Assembly (NCBI GenBank): GCA_026397575.1
Contig: JAPLUP010000018.1
Coordinates: forward strand, 1-5,953
DNA length: 5,953 bases
Reading direction: 5' to 3'
Source of the DNA: Candidatus Zixiibacteriota bacterium
GTDB taxonomy: Bacteria; Zixibacteria; MSB-5A5; CAIYYT01
Both the position numbers and the translations under genes were made by a program. Shown here piece after piece: positions 1 through 5,953 of the stretch. The notes under the pieces are model-generated. The model saw only the letters and a list, made by a program, of their open reading frames with translations, did no database searches and was not told where the DNA came from. Each line of letters begins with the position of its first letter. The stretch's first letter is position 1.

Positions 1-1
1 C

Positions 2-2590
2 GGTCGTGAACCTCTCTTGTCGGACAAGGTTCTCCCCAAACTTGGTATCAACTGGTTTTCCGACAAACTCTATTACGCGGTGTCCGGTGCTGCGGACAAG
101 TCTGACGGCTATGCGAACTACAAGCAGTACTTCACGGAAGCGACTAATCGCGACTTCAAGAAGCGTTCGATTCTCGGACTCTTCAATTTGGAAGACCGAA
201 TGCAAAACGCTTACGAAGCGCAAGTCAAACTCCGCTGGCAGGCAACACCCAAAATCAAGGTGACGGGAATCTATCGCGGCTCGTGGAATGATCAGACCGT
301 TTTCCAGTGGAATTACCGCTACACGCCTCAGACCGCGCCGGTTGTTCACGATCAGTCGGAAAAGTATTCCATTAACTTGACGCACACAATTGACAAGTCA
401 ACCTTCTACGATTTGACTCTGTCGCACTTCAACTACGACTTTCTTCAGGAGCCTGGTGATCCCGACAATCCCGGTGAAGGTCTAACGCCGGGCGATTTCC
501 TGCAGTATAGCAAGTACGAGTATATCTACGATCGCAACGGCAACGGCAAATATGATCTCGCCGAGCCATTCATCAATGCCAACGGTGATACATCATGGTA
601 CTGGCAGACGCCGTTTTACACTTTCGGCGATGCTTATGCACCGACAAACGCCCCTGCCGGATATCCACCGTGGCCGCTGGTCATTTACGAATTGAATCCC
701 GAGTATCGTGGTGTCAATAGCGCTTATAATCACAAGCGTAGTTCGAGCGATGTCGTCGATACGATTCTAACCGACTGGAACGGAAACGGCGCTGTCGATT
801 TCTACGAATCAGAGGCTTACGTCGATGTCAATGGTGATGGCAAGTGGAATGCGGGGGACTACCTGCTGGTCGACACAAACAACAACGGCGTATATGACCC
901 TGAGCGCGGTGCTGTGACCAACATCGACAATCCGGAACCATACACCGACGGTGACCAGTCGTTAGGTGAGCCGTTTGTAGACGTCAACATGAACGGTGTA
1001 TACGACCCGGGGATAGATATCTTTATTTATGCTCAAGACCCTGCCATTAACATGGACTTGAACCGCAATTCCCAGTATGACGGCCCCAGCGCGACTTGGA
1101 CGACGGGCATACCCTTCCAGGATTTGAATGGTAATGGGCTGTATGATCGTGTGAATGGCAAGTATGACTACGGAGAGCCGTTCCTCGATCTAAACGGCAA
1201 CGGCAAATGGGATGCTCGTGATAGTTTTTACGATCGCGGTCATCAGCAATGGGCTTACTACGAGAAGCGTTCGGCGGCTAACTACACGGCCGACTTCAAG
1301 ATTACCAAGCAGTTTAGCAAGGAACACGAGGTCAAATCGGGGATGAACCTGGTACTGCACAAGACCCAGATGGCCGATTTGCGCTATCCGAACTATCCAT
1401 ATGACGGTCTCGCGGACGGCGGCGATTGGCCTGATCGCGGCGTCTTTCGTGATTTCTATACGCGCCGACCGACGCAGGGTGCTTTTTTCTTGCAAGACAA
1501 AATGGAATACGGTGGTATGATCGCGAATCTTGGCTTGCGCTTTGATTTCTTCATTCAGTCGTCCGACTTGAAGCAAAAGCAGAGTTCCGATCAGGCGACG
1601 GGCAAATCGATCTCCGGTTCCGAAAACCATTTCAGCCCACGTGTTGGCTTCAGCTACCCGATTTCCGACAAGGCGAAAGTCTTCTTCAATTACGGCCACT
1701 TCTATCAACTCCCCGAGATGTCCTACATGTATAGGCGCGCGACGCAGGCCTCAAACGCATTCGGCATCATCGGTAACGAAAATCTCGACTTCCAGAAGAC
1801 AGTTTCTTACGAGTTTGGTGTGAGTTATGCCCTGTCCAAGGACTACGTGCTCGATGCTTCCGGTTTCTACAAAGACGAATATGGCAAGATTAACTCGGTT
1901 CGTGAGGGTTTTGGTCCGAACCAGCGTAACGTCTACCAGAACTCGGACTACTCTCGCAGTCGAGGATTCGAGCTCGAGTTAGATAAGAAGTACGGCAACT
2001 ACATCTCTGGCACCACAAATTATCAATATGCATTTGCGTACGGCAAGAGTTCGAGCGAAAGCTCCAACTACTTCGATGATTTCTATTCCCGATCGATTCC
2101 GATTCAGGAGTTCCCGCTGGACTGGGACGTTCGTCATCAGCTCACGATAAATCTTGATCTGCGCATTCCTCGCAACGACCATCCCAAACTGTTTGGGCTG
2201 AAGTTGCCCGATAATTGGGGTACTAACGTGATCTGGCAGTTTGGTTCGGGATTCCCGTTCACGCCGGACAAAGATTATCCGGGACTGAGGCTGATGTCGG
2301 GCGAATCACCTCAGACCAATTCGATGCGTTATCCTTCGACTTCAAGGGTTGACGTGAGAATGTACAAGCGGTTCCCATTCCTCGGTCTGGACTATACTTT
2401 TGATCTCTGGATCAACAACCTGTTCAACAAGAAGAACATAGAAAGTATATACTCTACGACCGGTAGATATGATACTAACAGCAAGACGGCCGGCTCGAGC
2501 TGGGTGTATTCGGGAAGCGATATTGCCAACAGTCCGCTGAACCTTGGTTCGGGAAGAAACATCCGAATCGGCCTCGGCGTGGAGTTCTAA
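2..2590 (+). CDS. TonB-dependent receptor-like outer membrane protein, 5' end missing
   Basis: The frame is open from the window edge, with GREPLL preceding the first possible start (a TTG at 17), so the true start and any signal peptide, carboxypeptidase-like domain and plug lie upstream. The 862 visible residues look like an outer membrane beta-barrel: alternating aromatic/polar strands, the receptor signature NENLDFQKTVSYEFGVSY (1775-1828) followed by LDASGFYKDEYGKI, then PLDWDVRHQLTINLDL, then INNLFNKKN (2411-2437), and a final strand IRIGLGVEF ending in Phe, the usual BAM-recognised terminus. TonB-dependent receptors import large or scarce ligands, or act as SusC-like partners of surface proteins; the ligand cannot be told here. 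A long acidic repeat insertion (530-1222) sits between early barrel strands. The gene ends in TAA, 18 nt before the next. It could instead be a TonB-independent relative, since the plug is not visible. Confidence 0.88.
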   Translation, partial: GREPLLSDKVLPKLGINWFSDKLYYAVSGAADKSDGYANYKQYFTEATNRDFKKRSILGLFNLEDRMQNAYEAQVKLRWQATPKIKVTGIYRGSWNDQTVFQWNYRYTPQTAPVVHDQSEKYSINLTHTIDKSTFYDLTLSHFNYDFLQEPGDPDNPGEGLTPGDFLQYSKYEYIYDRNGNGKYDLAEPFINANGDTSWYWQTPFYTFGDAYAPTNAPAGYPPWPLVIYELNPEYRGVNSAYNHKRSSSDVVDTILTDWNGNGAVDFYESEAYVDVNGDGKWNAGDYLLVDTNNNGVYDPERGAVTNIDNPEPYTDGDQSLGEPFVDVNMNGVYDPGIDIFIYAQDPAINMDLNRNSQYDGPSATWTTGIPFQDLNGNGLYDRVNGKYDYGEPFLDLNGNGKWDARDSFYDRGHQQWAYYEKRSAANYTADFKITKQFSKEHEVKSGMNLVLHKTQMADLRYPNYPYDGLADGGDWPDRGVFRDFYTRRPTQGAFFLQDKMEYGGMIANLGLRFDFFIQSSDLKQKQSSDQATGKSISGSENHFSPRVGFSYPISDKAKVFFNYGHFYQLPEMSYMYRRATQASNAFGIIGNENLDFQKTVSYEFGVSYALSKDYVLDASGFYKDEYGKINSVREGFGPNQRNVYQNSDYSRSRGFELELDKKYGNYISGTTNYQYAFAYGKSSSESSNYFDDFYSRSIPIQEFPLDWDVRHQLTINLDLRIPRNDHPKLFGLKLPDNWGTNVIWQFGSGFPFTPDKDYPGLRLMSGESPQTNSMRYPSTSRVDVRMYKRFPFLGLDYTFDLWINNLFNKKNIESIYSTTGRYDTNSKTAGSSWVYSGSDIANSPLNLGSGRNIRIGLGVEF
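530..1222 (+). repeat. Calcium-loop-like repeats inside the receptor barrel
   Basis: This stretch encodes about 230 residues with a recurring core D-x-N-x-N-G-x-[YW]-D, often preceded by [GA]-[EI]-P-F-x. Copies begin with the Asp at 530 (DRNGNGKYD), 773 (DWNGNGAVD), 824 (DVNGDGKWN), 872 (DTNNNGVYD), 980 (DVNMNGVYD), 1055 (DLNRNSQYD, degenerate, no Gly), 1121 (DLNGNGLYD) and 1187 (DLNGNGKWD); INANGDTSWYW after 572 may be a decayed copy. The spacing of Asp/Asn/Gly resembles EF-hand, dockerin and thrombospondin type 3 calcium loops, so metal binding is a reasonable inference but unproven. The first and last clear copies share an exact 16-nt DNA match (536-551 and 1193-1208), suggesting growth by duplication. 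Flanking barrel strands place the insertion in one loop, most likely facing outward. Confidence 0.8.
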
Positions 2591-2597
2591 AATCAGA

Positions 2598-2604
2598 AGA
2601 AAGG
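2598..2604 (+). promoter_or_regulatory. Ribosome binding site of the secreted-protein gene
   Basis: AGAAAGG lies 4 nt before the ATG at 2609, in the 18-nt gap after the receptor stop codon. It is a moderate, purine-rich match to Shine-Dalgarno. It supports the ATG at 2609, which is the first start in frame after the upstream TAA, and supports translation from a shared transcript. Confidence 0.6.
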
Positions 2605-2608
2605 TTGT

Positions 2609-3442
2609 ATGGGTAAGTCCTTTAGAGAGCATTTCAGGTTGAGCAAGGCCGCGGTCTTGTTACTTCTGATTATGGCGGCAACGGCCTTTGGCATGAACAA
2701 ACTTTCCGAGACTTCGGTCGATCGTGGCGGCCTGGCCAAGACTGCTGCCACTCCGAACACGCAGAACTGTTCGCACCGAGTCGGAAACGTCTGGTTCACA
2801 ATCACAAACTGGGGATTCTTCGGCAGCCAGTTTCAGCAGAGCCAACTCAAGGAATTGTACTGTATCAGTCCTAGTGTGCCCATCGGCGAACTGGCGCCGT
2901 CGTTCGAATTTCCGGCTGGTACCGGAGTAAACTACTTGTTTCAGGGCGCGCTTTGGATTGGAGCGATTGTCGGAGAGGATACATTGGTATCGGTCGGTGC
3001 CGATGGCTGGCAGTGGACCCATGAAATGTACCCGCAGAGTGCTCCCAATGGCGGCATTATCCAAAAATCGAATCGGCGGAGCTCTGAGTTTTATTCCGAG
3101 GATGCCATCAGCGAACAGGATTTTGTCGCCGAATACACTGACACATTGGTAGATGTCACTTGGACTGCGGACGATCCAAGGGACAATCGCCATCACAAAC
3201 CGCTGGGGATTAAAGTCTTACAGCGGAGCTATTCCTGGTCATATAGTTATGCGGAAGACTTCATTCTGCTTGACTATCGACTGGTGAACATCGGCACAAA
3301 AGACATCAGCAAGGCATATATGGCTCTTTACGTTGACGCCGACAACTGGCACCCATCGACAGCTAATGGCTTCGCGGATGACATTTCTGGTTACAGGTTC
3401 ACTGTACCGTCACCAGCGTGCCCTGAAGACCTCGAGGACTAG
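2609..3442 (+). CDS. Secreted surface protein, N-terminal part up to an in-frame amber stop
   Basis: These are the first 277 codons of a longer gene cut by TAG at 3440-3442. The N-terminus is a signal peptide: basic MGKSFREHFRLSK, a hydrophobic stretch AAVLLLLIMAATAFG, and probable cleavage near residue 28, so export across the inner membrane is expected. After it come VGNVWFTITNWGFFGSQ (about residues 58-74) and a beta-rich segment with FPAGTGVNYLFQGALWIGA and YSYAEDFILLDYRLVNIG. I recall this pattern from large uncharacterised secreted proteins of FCB-type candidate phyla that end in sorting-like domains; I know no proven function. The piece ends at PEDLED just before the stop, with no domain boundary there, and the same frame continues into matching sequence. 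As a stand-alone product it would lack the C-terminal domain. It follows the receptor by 18 nt and is probably co-transcribed. Confidence 0.85.
   Translation: MGKSFREHFRLSKAAVLLLLIMAATAFGMNKLSETSVDRGGLAKTAATPNTQNCSHRVGNVWFTITNWGFFGSQFQQSQLKELYCISPSVPIGELAPSFEFPAGTGVNYLFQGALWIGAIVGEDTLVSVGADGWQWTHEMYPQSAPNGGIIQKSNRRSSEFYSEDAISEQDFVAEYTDTLVDVTWTADDPRDNRHHKPLGIKVLQRSYSWSYSYAEDFILLDYRLVNIGTKDISKAYMALYVDADNWHPSTANGFADDISGYRFTVPSPACPEDLED
3440..3442 (+). other. In-frame amber codon interrupting one gene (2609-5155)
   Basis: The TAG stands between GAG GAC and ATC AAC ATC GCT TGG. Both sides are in the same frame, and the residues right after it (INIAWTADNDGDPD) look like normal coding sequence that precedes the next possible start (GTG at 3521) by 26 codons. 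No frameshift is needed to join the halves; one base change from CAG, AAG, GAG, TGG, TCG, TTG, TAT or TAC would create it. Explanations, most likely first: a sequencing or assembly error, a recent nonsense mutation, then programmed readthrough or TAG recoding. The joined product would be about 848 residues. Confidence 0.85.
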
Positions 3443-3483
3443 ATCAACATCGCTTGGACGGCAGACAATGACGGCGATCCCGA

Positions 3484-3512
3484 CCGAAGTGGGTTATTCG
3501 GGGCCACTTCGG
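3484..3512 (+). repeat. Perfect 9-bp inverted repeat downstream of the amber codon
   Basis: CCGAAGTGG (3484-3492) is exactly complementary to CCACTTCGG (3504-3512), with an 11-nt loop, so the mRNA could form a hairpin beginning 41 nt after the TAG. No T-run follows, so it is not an intrinsic terminator. It lies inside coding sequence. Recoding hairpins usually sit closer to their stop codon, so a role in readthrough is speculative, and the pairing may be chance. Confidence 0.45.
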
Positions 3513-3520
3513 CAACCTGC

Positions 3521-5155
3521 GTGTCAGGAACCCGTGTCGTGCGATCTCCGAATCCCGACTTGAAGTTCTCATTCAACTGGTGGGTATCAAATGGCGATGA
3601 TGTCTCCCTTGACTGGGGACCACGCCGGCAGGAAAACAATCGCAATTTTGGAACTGGTGGTCTGGGGACTCCGGAAGGAGACAAGAACAAGTACTATATC
3701 ATGTCGGTACGCGAGTTTGACTACGATCAGCTTTTCTCCGCGGTAGATCACTCGGCGGACGGCTGGCTGCCCCCCCCGGCGAACATTGCGTCCAATCTAG
3801 CCGACGGCTATGACACCAGGTATTTGTTTTCGTTTGGTCCCTTTGATATTGCTCCTGGTGACACAGTGCCGTTCACAATCGGCTATGTGGGTGGTGAAGC
3901 ATTCCACGTCAAACCGGATGATTTCCAGAAGTATTTCGATGCCAATGATCCGCAGAAGTTTTATGACAAGCTCGACTTCTCTGATTTTGCGACTAATGCA
4001 CAATGGGCCGCCTGGGTGTATGATAACCCGGGTGTTGATACGGATAACGATGGCTCCAAGGGTCAAAGGATCAAGAATCCGTGCACTGGTGACTCCGTCT
4101 ACGTGTCCGGTGATGGCGTGCCGGATTTTGCCGGCCCTCCGCCCCCGACGGTGCCGATTTTGCGGTTTTCATCATCGCCCGGCAGCGTAACTGTTCGTTG
4201 GAACGGCAAGATCTCGGAGACCTCTCTAGATCCTTTCTCTTTCAAGAAGGATTTCGAAGGTTATCGCGTCTATATGGGGCAGAAACTCCAGTTAAGCGAG
4301 TTTGCGCTGCTGACTTCTTATGATCGCTACGACTTTTCGCGTCATCACGAGAATCAGAGCTATTCTCCTCCTCGCTGGGAAGTGACGGAAATCCCATTCA
4401 CATTGGACTCACTGCGGGTGCTATATGGGCCGGATTTTGACCCGAGTCAATACGGTTCACAAGATTCGCCCCTGACCGTAACGGATAGTACAGGCACATC
4501 CCGTTACTTCTTCACATCGCAGGACTACAACCGTTCGGAGTTGGCTGACTCTGGTGGGATTGGGATTGAGAAGATTTATCGCACCGCCCAGCCGGGCGAC
4601 ATGGTTTGGGATTCGCAATTGCAGGACTCCGTTGACGCTTACTACGAGTACGAGTACTCGATTGACGGTCTGTTGCCTTCGCGACCGGTCTACTTGTCGG
4701 TCTCGACCTTTGATTACGGTAATCCGACGACAAACCTAGCGCCTCTGGAGAGTTCGCCCTTGGCGAACGCCGTGGAGATCTATCCGGTGTATTCCGCGGA
4801 TGTTGTCGCCGACTCGGCCAAGAAAGTCTCGGTTTTCCCGAATCCGTACAGGATCGACGGTGGTTACGCCGAAGCAGGTTACGAAGATGTCGCTACAGCG
4901 CTGTCGCCGGAACGCGCTCGCCGTATCCACTTTGCGAATCTGCCTCGTGAGGCGACGATCCGCATCTACACGCTTGATGGTGATTTGGTTCGCGAATTGC
5001 AGCATCCGTGCGATTGCCCTCTGCAAGAGGGCGAGAGTATGACCTCCTGGGATTTGATCAGCCGCAATACGCAGGCAGTGGTTTCGGGGATATATTTGTA
5101 CACAGTGGAGTCGAAGATGGGAACACAAGTAGGCAAGTTTGTGATCATCAAGTAG
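3521..5155 (+). CDS. Secreted surface protein, C-terminal part with Fn3-like and sorting-like domains
   Basis: This is the continuation of the gene starting at 2609; the GTG at 3521 is only the first formal start after the amber codon, has no convincing ribosome site, and open sequence in frame begins at 3443. Numbered from 2609, residues about 477-482 read DTDNDG, a calcium-loop-like motif, then GDGVPDFAGPPPP leads into a fibronectin-III-like segment (about 514-640, with SPGSVTVRW and FEGYRVYMG). The C-terminal domain (about 740-848) begins VSVFPNPYRIDGG, continues ATIRIYTLDGDLVREL and ends SGIYLYTVES...GKFVIIK, typical of the FlgD-Ig-like and type IX secretion (type A) sorting families, which direct or anchor cargo at the outer membrane. 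A Cys-x-Cys pair (CDC, residues 801-803) sits in that domain. There is no signal peptide, so this half could not be exported alone. It ends in tandem stops TAG TGA, 36 nt before the PorV-like gene. Confidence 0.83.
   Translation: MSGTRVVRSPNPDLKFSFNWWVSNGDDVSLDWGPRRQENNRNFGTGGLGTPEGDKNKYYIMSVREFDYDQLFSAVDHSADGWLPPPANIASNLADGYDTRYLFSFGPFDIAPGDTVPFTIGYVGGEAFHVKPDDFQKYFDANDPQKFYDKLDFSDFATNAQWAAWVYDNPGVDTDNDGSKGQRIKNPCTGDSVYVSGDGVPDFAGPPPPTVPILRFSSSPGSVTVRWNGKISETSLDPFSFKKDFEGYRVYMGQKLQLSEFALLTSYDRYDFSRHHENQSYSPPRWEVTEIPFTLDSLRVLYGPDFDPSQYGSQDSPLTVTDSTGTSRYFFTSQDYNRSELADSGGIGIEKIYRTAQPGDMVWDSQLQDSVDAYYEYEYSIDGLLPSRPVYLSVSTFDYGNPTTNLAPLESSPLANAVEIYPVYSADVVADSAKKVSVFPNPYRIDGGYAEAGYEDVATALSPERARRIHFANLPREATIRIYTLDGDLVRELQHPCDCPLQEGESMTSWDLISRNTQAVVSGIYLYTVESKMGTQVGKFVIIK
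3770..3777 (+). repeat. Run of eight C bases within the coding sequence
   Basis: CTG CCC CCC CCG encodes Leu-Pro-Pro-Pro in the second half of the secreted-protein gene. The frame is intact at this length; gain or loss of one C would shift it. Such tracts are prone to replication slippage and to sequencing error. There is no direct evidence of variation here. Confidence 0.9.
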
Positions 5156-5181
5156 TGAAGAAGGCAGAGCAATGGAGATAG

Positions 5182-5186
5182 AGGAG
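5182..5186 (+). promoter_or_regulatory. Ribosome binding site of the PorV-like gene
   Basis: AGGAG lies 5 nt before the ATG at 5192, within a purine-rich leader in the 36-nt gap after the preceding gene. It is a strong Shine-Dalgarno match and fixes the start at 5192. The earlier ATG at 5172 opens only seven codons before TGA and is not the start. Confidence 0.8.
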
Positions 5187-5191
5187 ACGGC

Positions 5192-5953
5192 ATGAGGCAA
5201 TTGATCATAGTATTGATGGTACTGCTGTTGCTGCCGGGAGTGTTACTGGGACAGGCGAAGGTAGGCACGGCCGGGGCACAGTTTTTGAAGTTGGGAGTAG
5301 GGGCACGGGCGAACGGGATGGGTGATGCATTTGTGGCGGTGTCGAACGATGCGACGGCGATGTATTACAATCCGGCGGGATTGACGCAGTTGTACGATCG
5401 GGAAGTTATCTTCACGCATGTTGACTATCCGGCGGAGATTTCGTACGAGTTTGTGGGTTTGGCGTATCCGTTGTATCGAGTCGGCGGGGTATTGGGATTT
5501 GGGTTTTACATGTTGAACGGCGGGAGTTTCGACGAGACGACGCATGAGTATCCATTGGGGACGGGTCGGACGTTTGGGGCGAGGGAGTATGCGGCGACGA
5601 TGAGTTATGGACGTAATTTGACGGATCGTTTTAGTGTGGGGTTGACGTTGAAGTTTATCGATGAGTTGTATGAGGAGGAGCGATCGAGTGGTTGGGCGGC
5701 GGACGTAGGGACGAACTACGACACGGGCTTCCGGAACTTCAAGATTTCGATGGTGATAACGAACTTCGGGCCGGACATGACGTTTGTTCGTGAGGGCTAT
5801 CCGTTACCGATCAACTTCAAGTTTGGCGGTGCGATCAATGTTTTGGATGGAGCGAAGCACAAGGGGGTATTTGCGCTGGAGGCGATGCATCCGTCGGACA
5901 ATTTGGAGAAGTACAATGCGGGGTTCGAGTATGGGTATGATGGGAAGTATTTT
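5192..5953 (+). CDS. PorV/PorQ-family outer membrane barrel protein, 3' end missing
   Basis: These are 254 codons running off the window; family members are usually some 300-400 residues. The start is a short basic MRQ, a hydrophobic core IIVLMVLLLLPGVLL and probable cleavage near LLG|QAKVG. The mature N-terminus then carries the family hallmark AQFLKLGVGARANGMGDAF followed by VAVSNDATAMYYNPAGLTQL, and amphipathic barrel strands follow (FVGLAYPLYRVGGVLGFGFYM, AATMSYGRNLTDRFSVGLTLKF). The family is FadL-related; in the type IX system PorV is an outer membrane shuttle that takes C-terminal-domain cargo from the translocon to the attachment complex, while many paralogues are uncharacterised. Lying directly after a gene with a sorting-like domain fits such a role, by inference. 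Codon use is distinctive: all 15 Thr codons are ACG, 18 of 25 Leu codons are TTG, and GGG is the commonest Gly codon. Confidence 0.88.
   Translation, partial: MRQLIIVLMVLLLLPGVLLGQAKVGTAGAQFLKLGVGARANGMGDAFVAVSNDATAMYYNPAGLTQLYDREVIFTHVDYPAEISYEFVGLAYPLYRVGGVLGFGFYMLNGGSFDETTHEYPLGTGRTFGAREYAATMSYGRNLTDRFSVGLTLKFIDELYEEERSSGWAADVGTNYDTGFRNFKISMVITNFGPDMTFVREGYPLPINFKFGGAINVLDGAKHKGVFALEAMHPSDNLEKYNAGFEYGYDGKYF

Noticed and set aside
1190..1708. 172-codon open frame on the minus strand
   Set aside because: It lies wholly within the receptor coding sequence and its translation has no recognisable domain. It is a shadow of a well-supported gene.
17..2590. TTG at 17 as the true start of the receptor gene
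   Set aside because: The frame is open to the window edge, no signal peptide or plug follows, and barrel sequence begins almost at once, so the gene starts upstream.
2660..3196. 178-codon open frame on the minus strand
   Set aside because: It is antisense to the secreted-protein gene and shows no domain or convincing start context. It is most likely a shadow.
3440..3442. Pyrrolysine insertion at the amber codon
   Set aside because: Known pyrrolysine proteins are mainly methylamine methyltransferases. This is a structural surface protein and no pyl gene is in view, so there is no specific support.
3484..3512. Intrinsic terminator at the hairpin
   Set aside because: No T-rich run follows the stem and it lies inside an apparent coding frame.
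3521..5155. Second half of the secreted protein as an independent gene starting at GTG 3521
   Set aside because: There is no convincing ribosome binding site, no signal peptide, and in-frame coding-like sequence lies between the TAG and this GTG. It is better read as a continuation of the gene from 2609.
5172..5195. Small leader peptide from ATG 5172 overlapping the PorV-like start
   Set aside because: It has only seven codons, no separate ribosome site, and sits over the Shine-Dalgarno of the real gene; its overlap with ATG 5192 is probably chance.
4736..5200. 154-codon open frame on the minus strand
   Set aside because: It covers the complement of the sorting-like domain, which is clearly coding on the + strand.

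Overview
The window carries three genes in a row on the + strand, closely spaced and all in the same reading frame, which suggests one operon. There are no RNA genes, mobile elements or CRISPR arrays. Roughly balanced GC, a TonB-dependent-receptor-like barrel, a large secreted protein with a T9SS/FlgD-like C-terminal domain and a PorV/PorQ-family barrel together suggest a diderm of the FCB group or a neighbouring candidate phylum (Zixibacteria-, KSB1-, Latescibacteria- or Ignavibacteria-like). The assignment rests on gene content only; no marker gene is present.

Layout: (1) 2-2590 is the C-terminal 862 codons of a TonB-dependent-receptor-type outer membrane protein. Its N-terminus lies upstream of the window. 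One barrel loop carries an expansion of about 230 residues made of acidic, Asn/Gly-rich repeats resembling calcium-binding loops. (2) 2609-5155 is one long reading frame for a signal-peptide-bearing secreted protein of about 850 residues, with a fibronectin-III-like segment and a C-terminal sorting-like domain. It is broken by a single in-frame amber codon (TAG, 3440-3442). The frame is identical on both sides and reads on through conserved-looking sequence, so this is one gene with a nonsense codon rather than two genes. A perfect 9-bp inverted repeat lies 41 nt after the TAG. (3) 5192 to the window end is the first 254 codons of a PorV/PorQ-like outer membrane protein. Its codon use is strongly G-ended, unlike the genes before it.

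Inferred joint role: a receptor-like barrel, a surface or secreted partner with a sorting-type C-terminal domain, and a PorV-like barrel form a plausible outer-membrane export and display module. The points most worth checking are the amber codon (error, pseudogene, readthrough or recoding), the calcium-loop-like insertion in the receptor, and the codon shift in the third gene. No promoter or terminator could be supported. The two intergenic gaps are only 18 and 36 nt and hold just ribosome binding sites.
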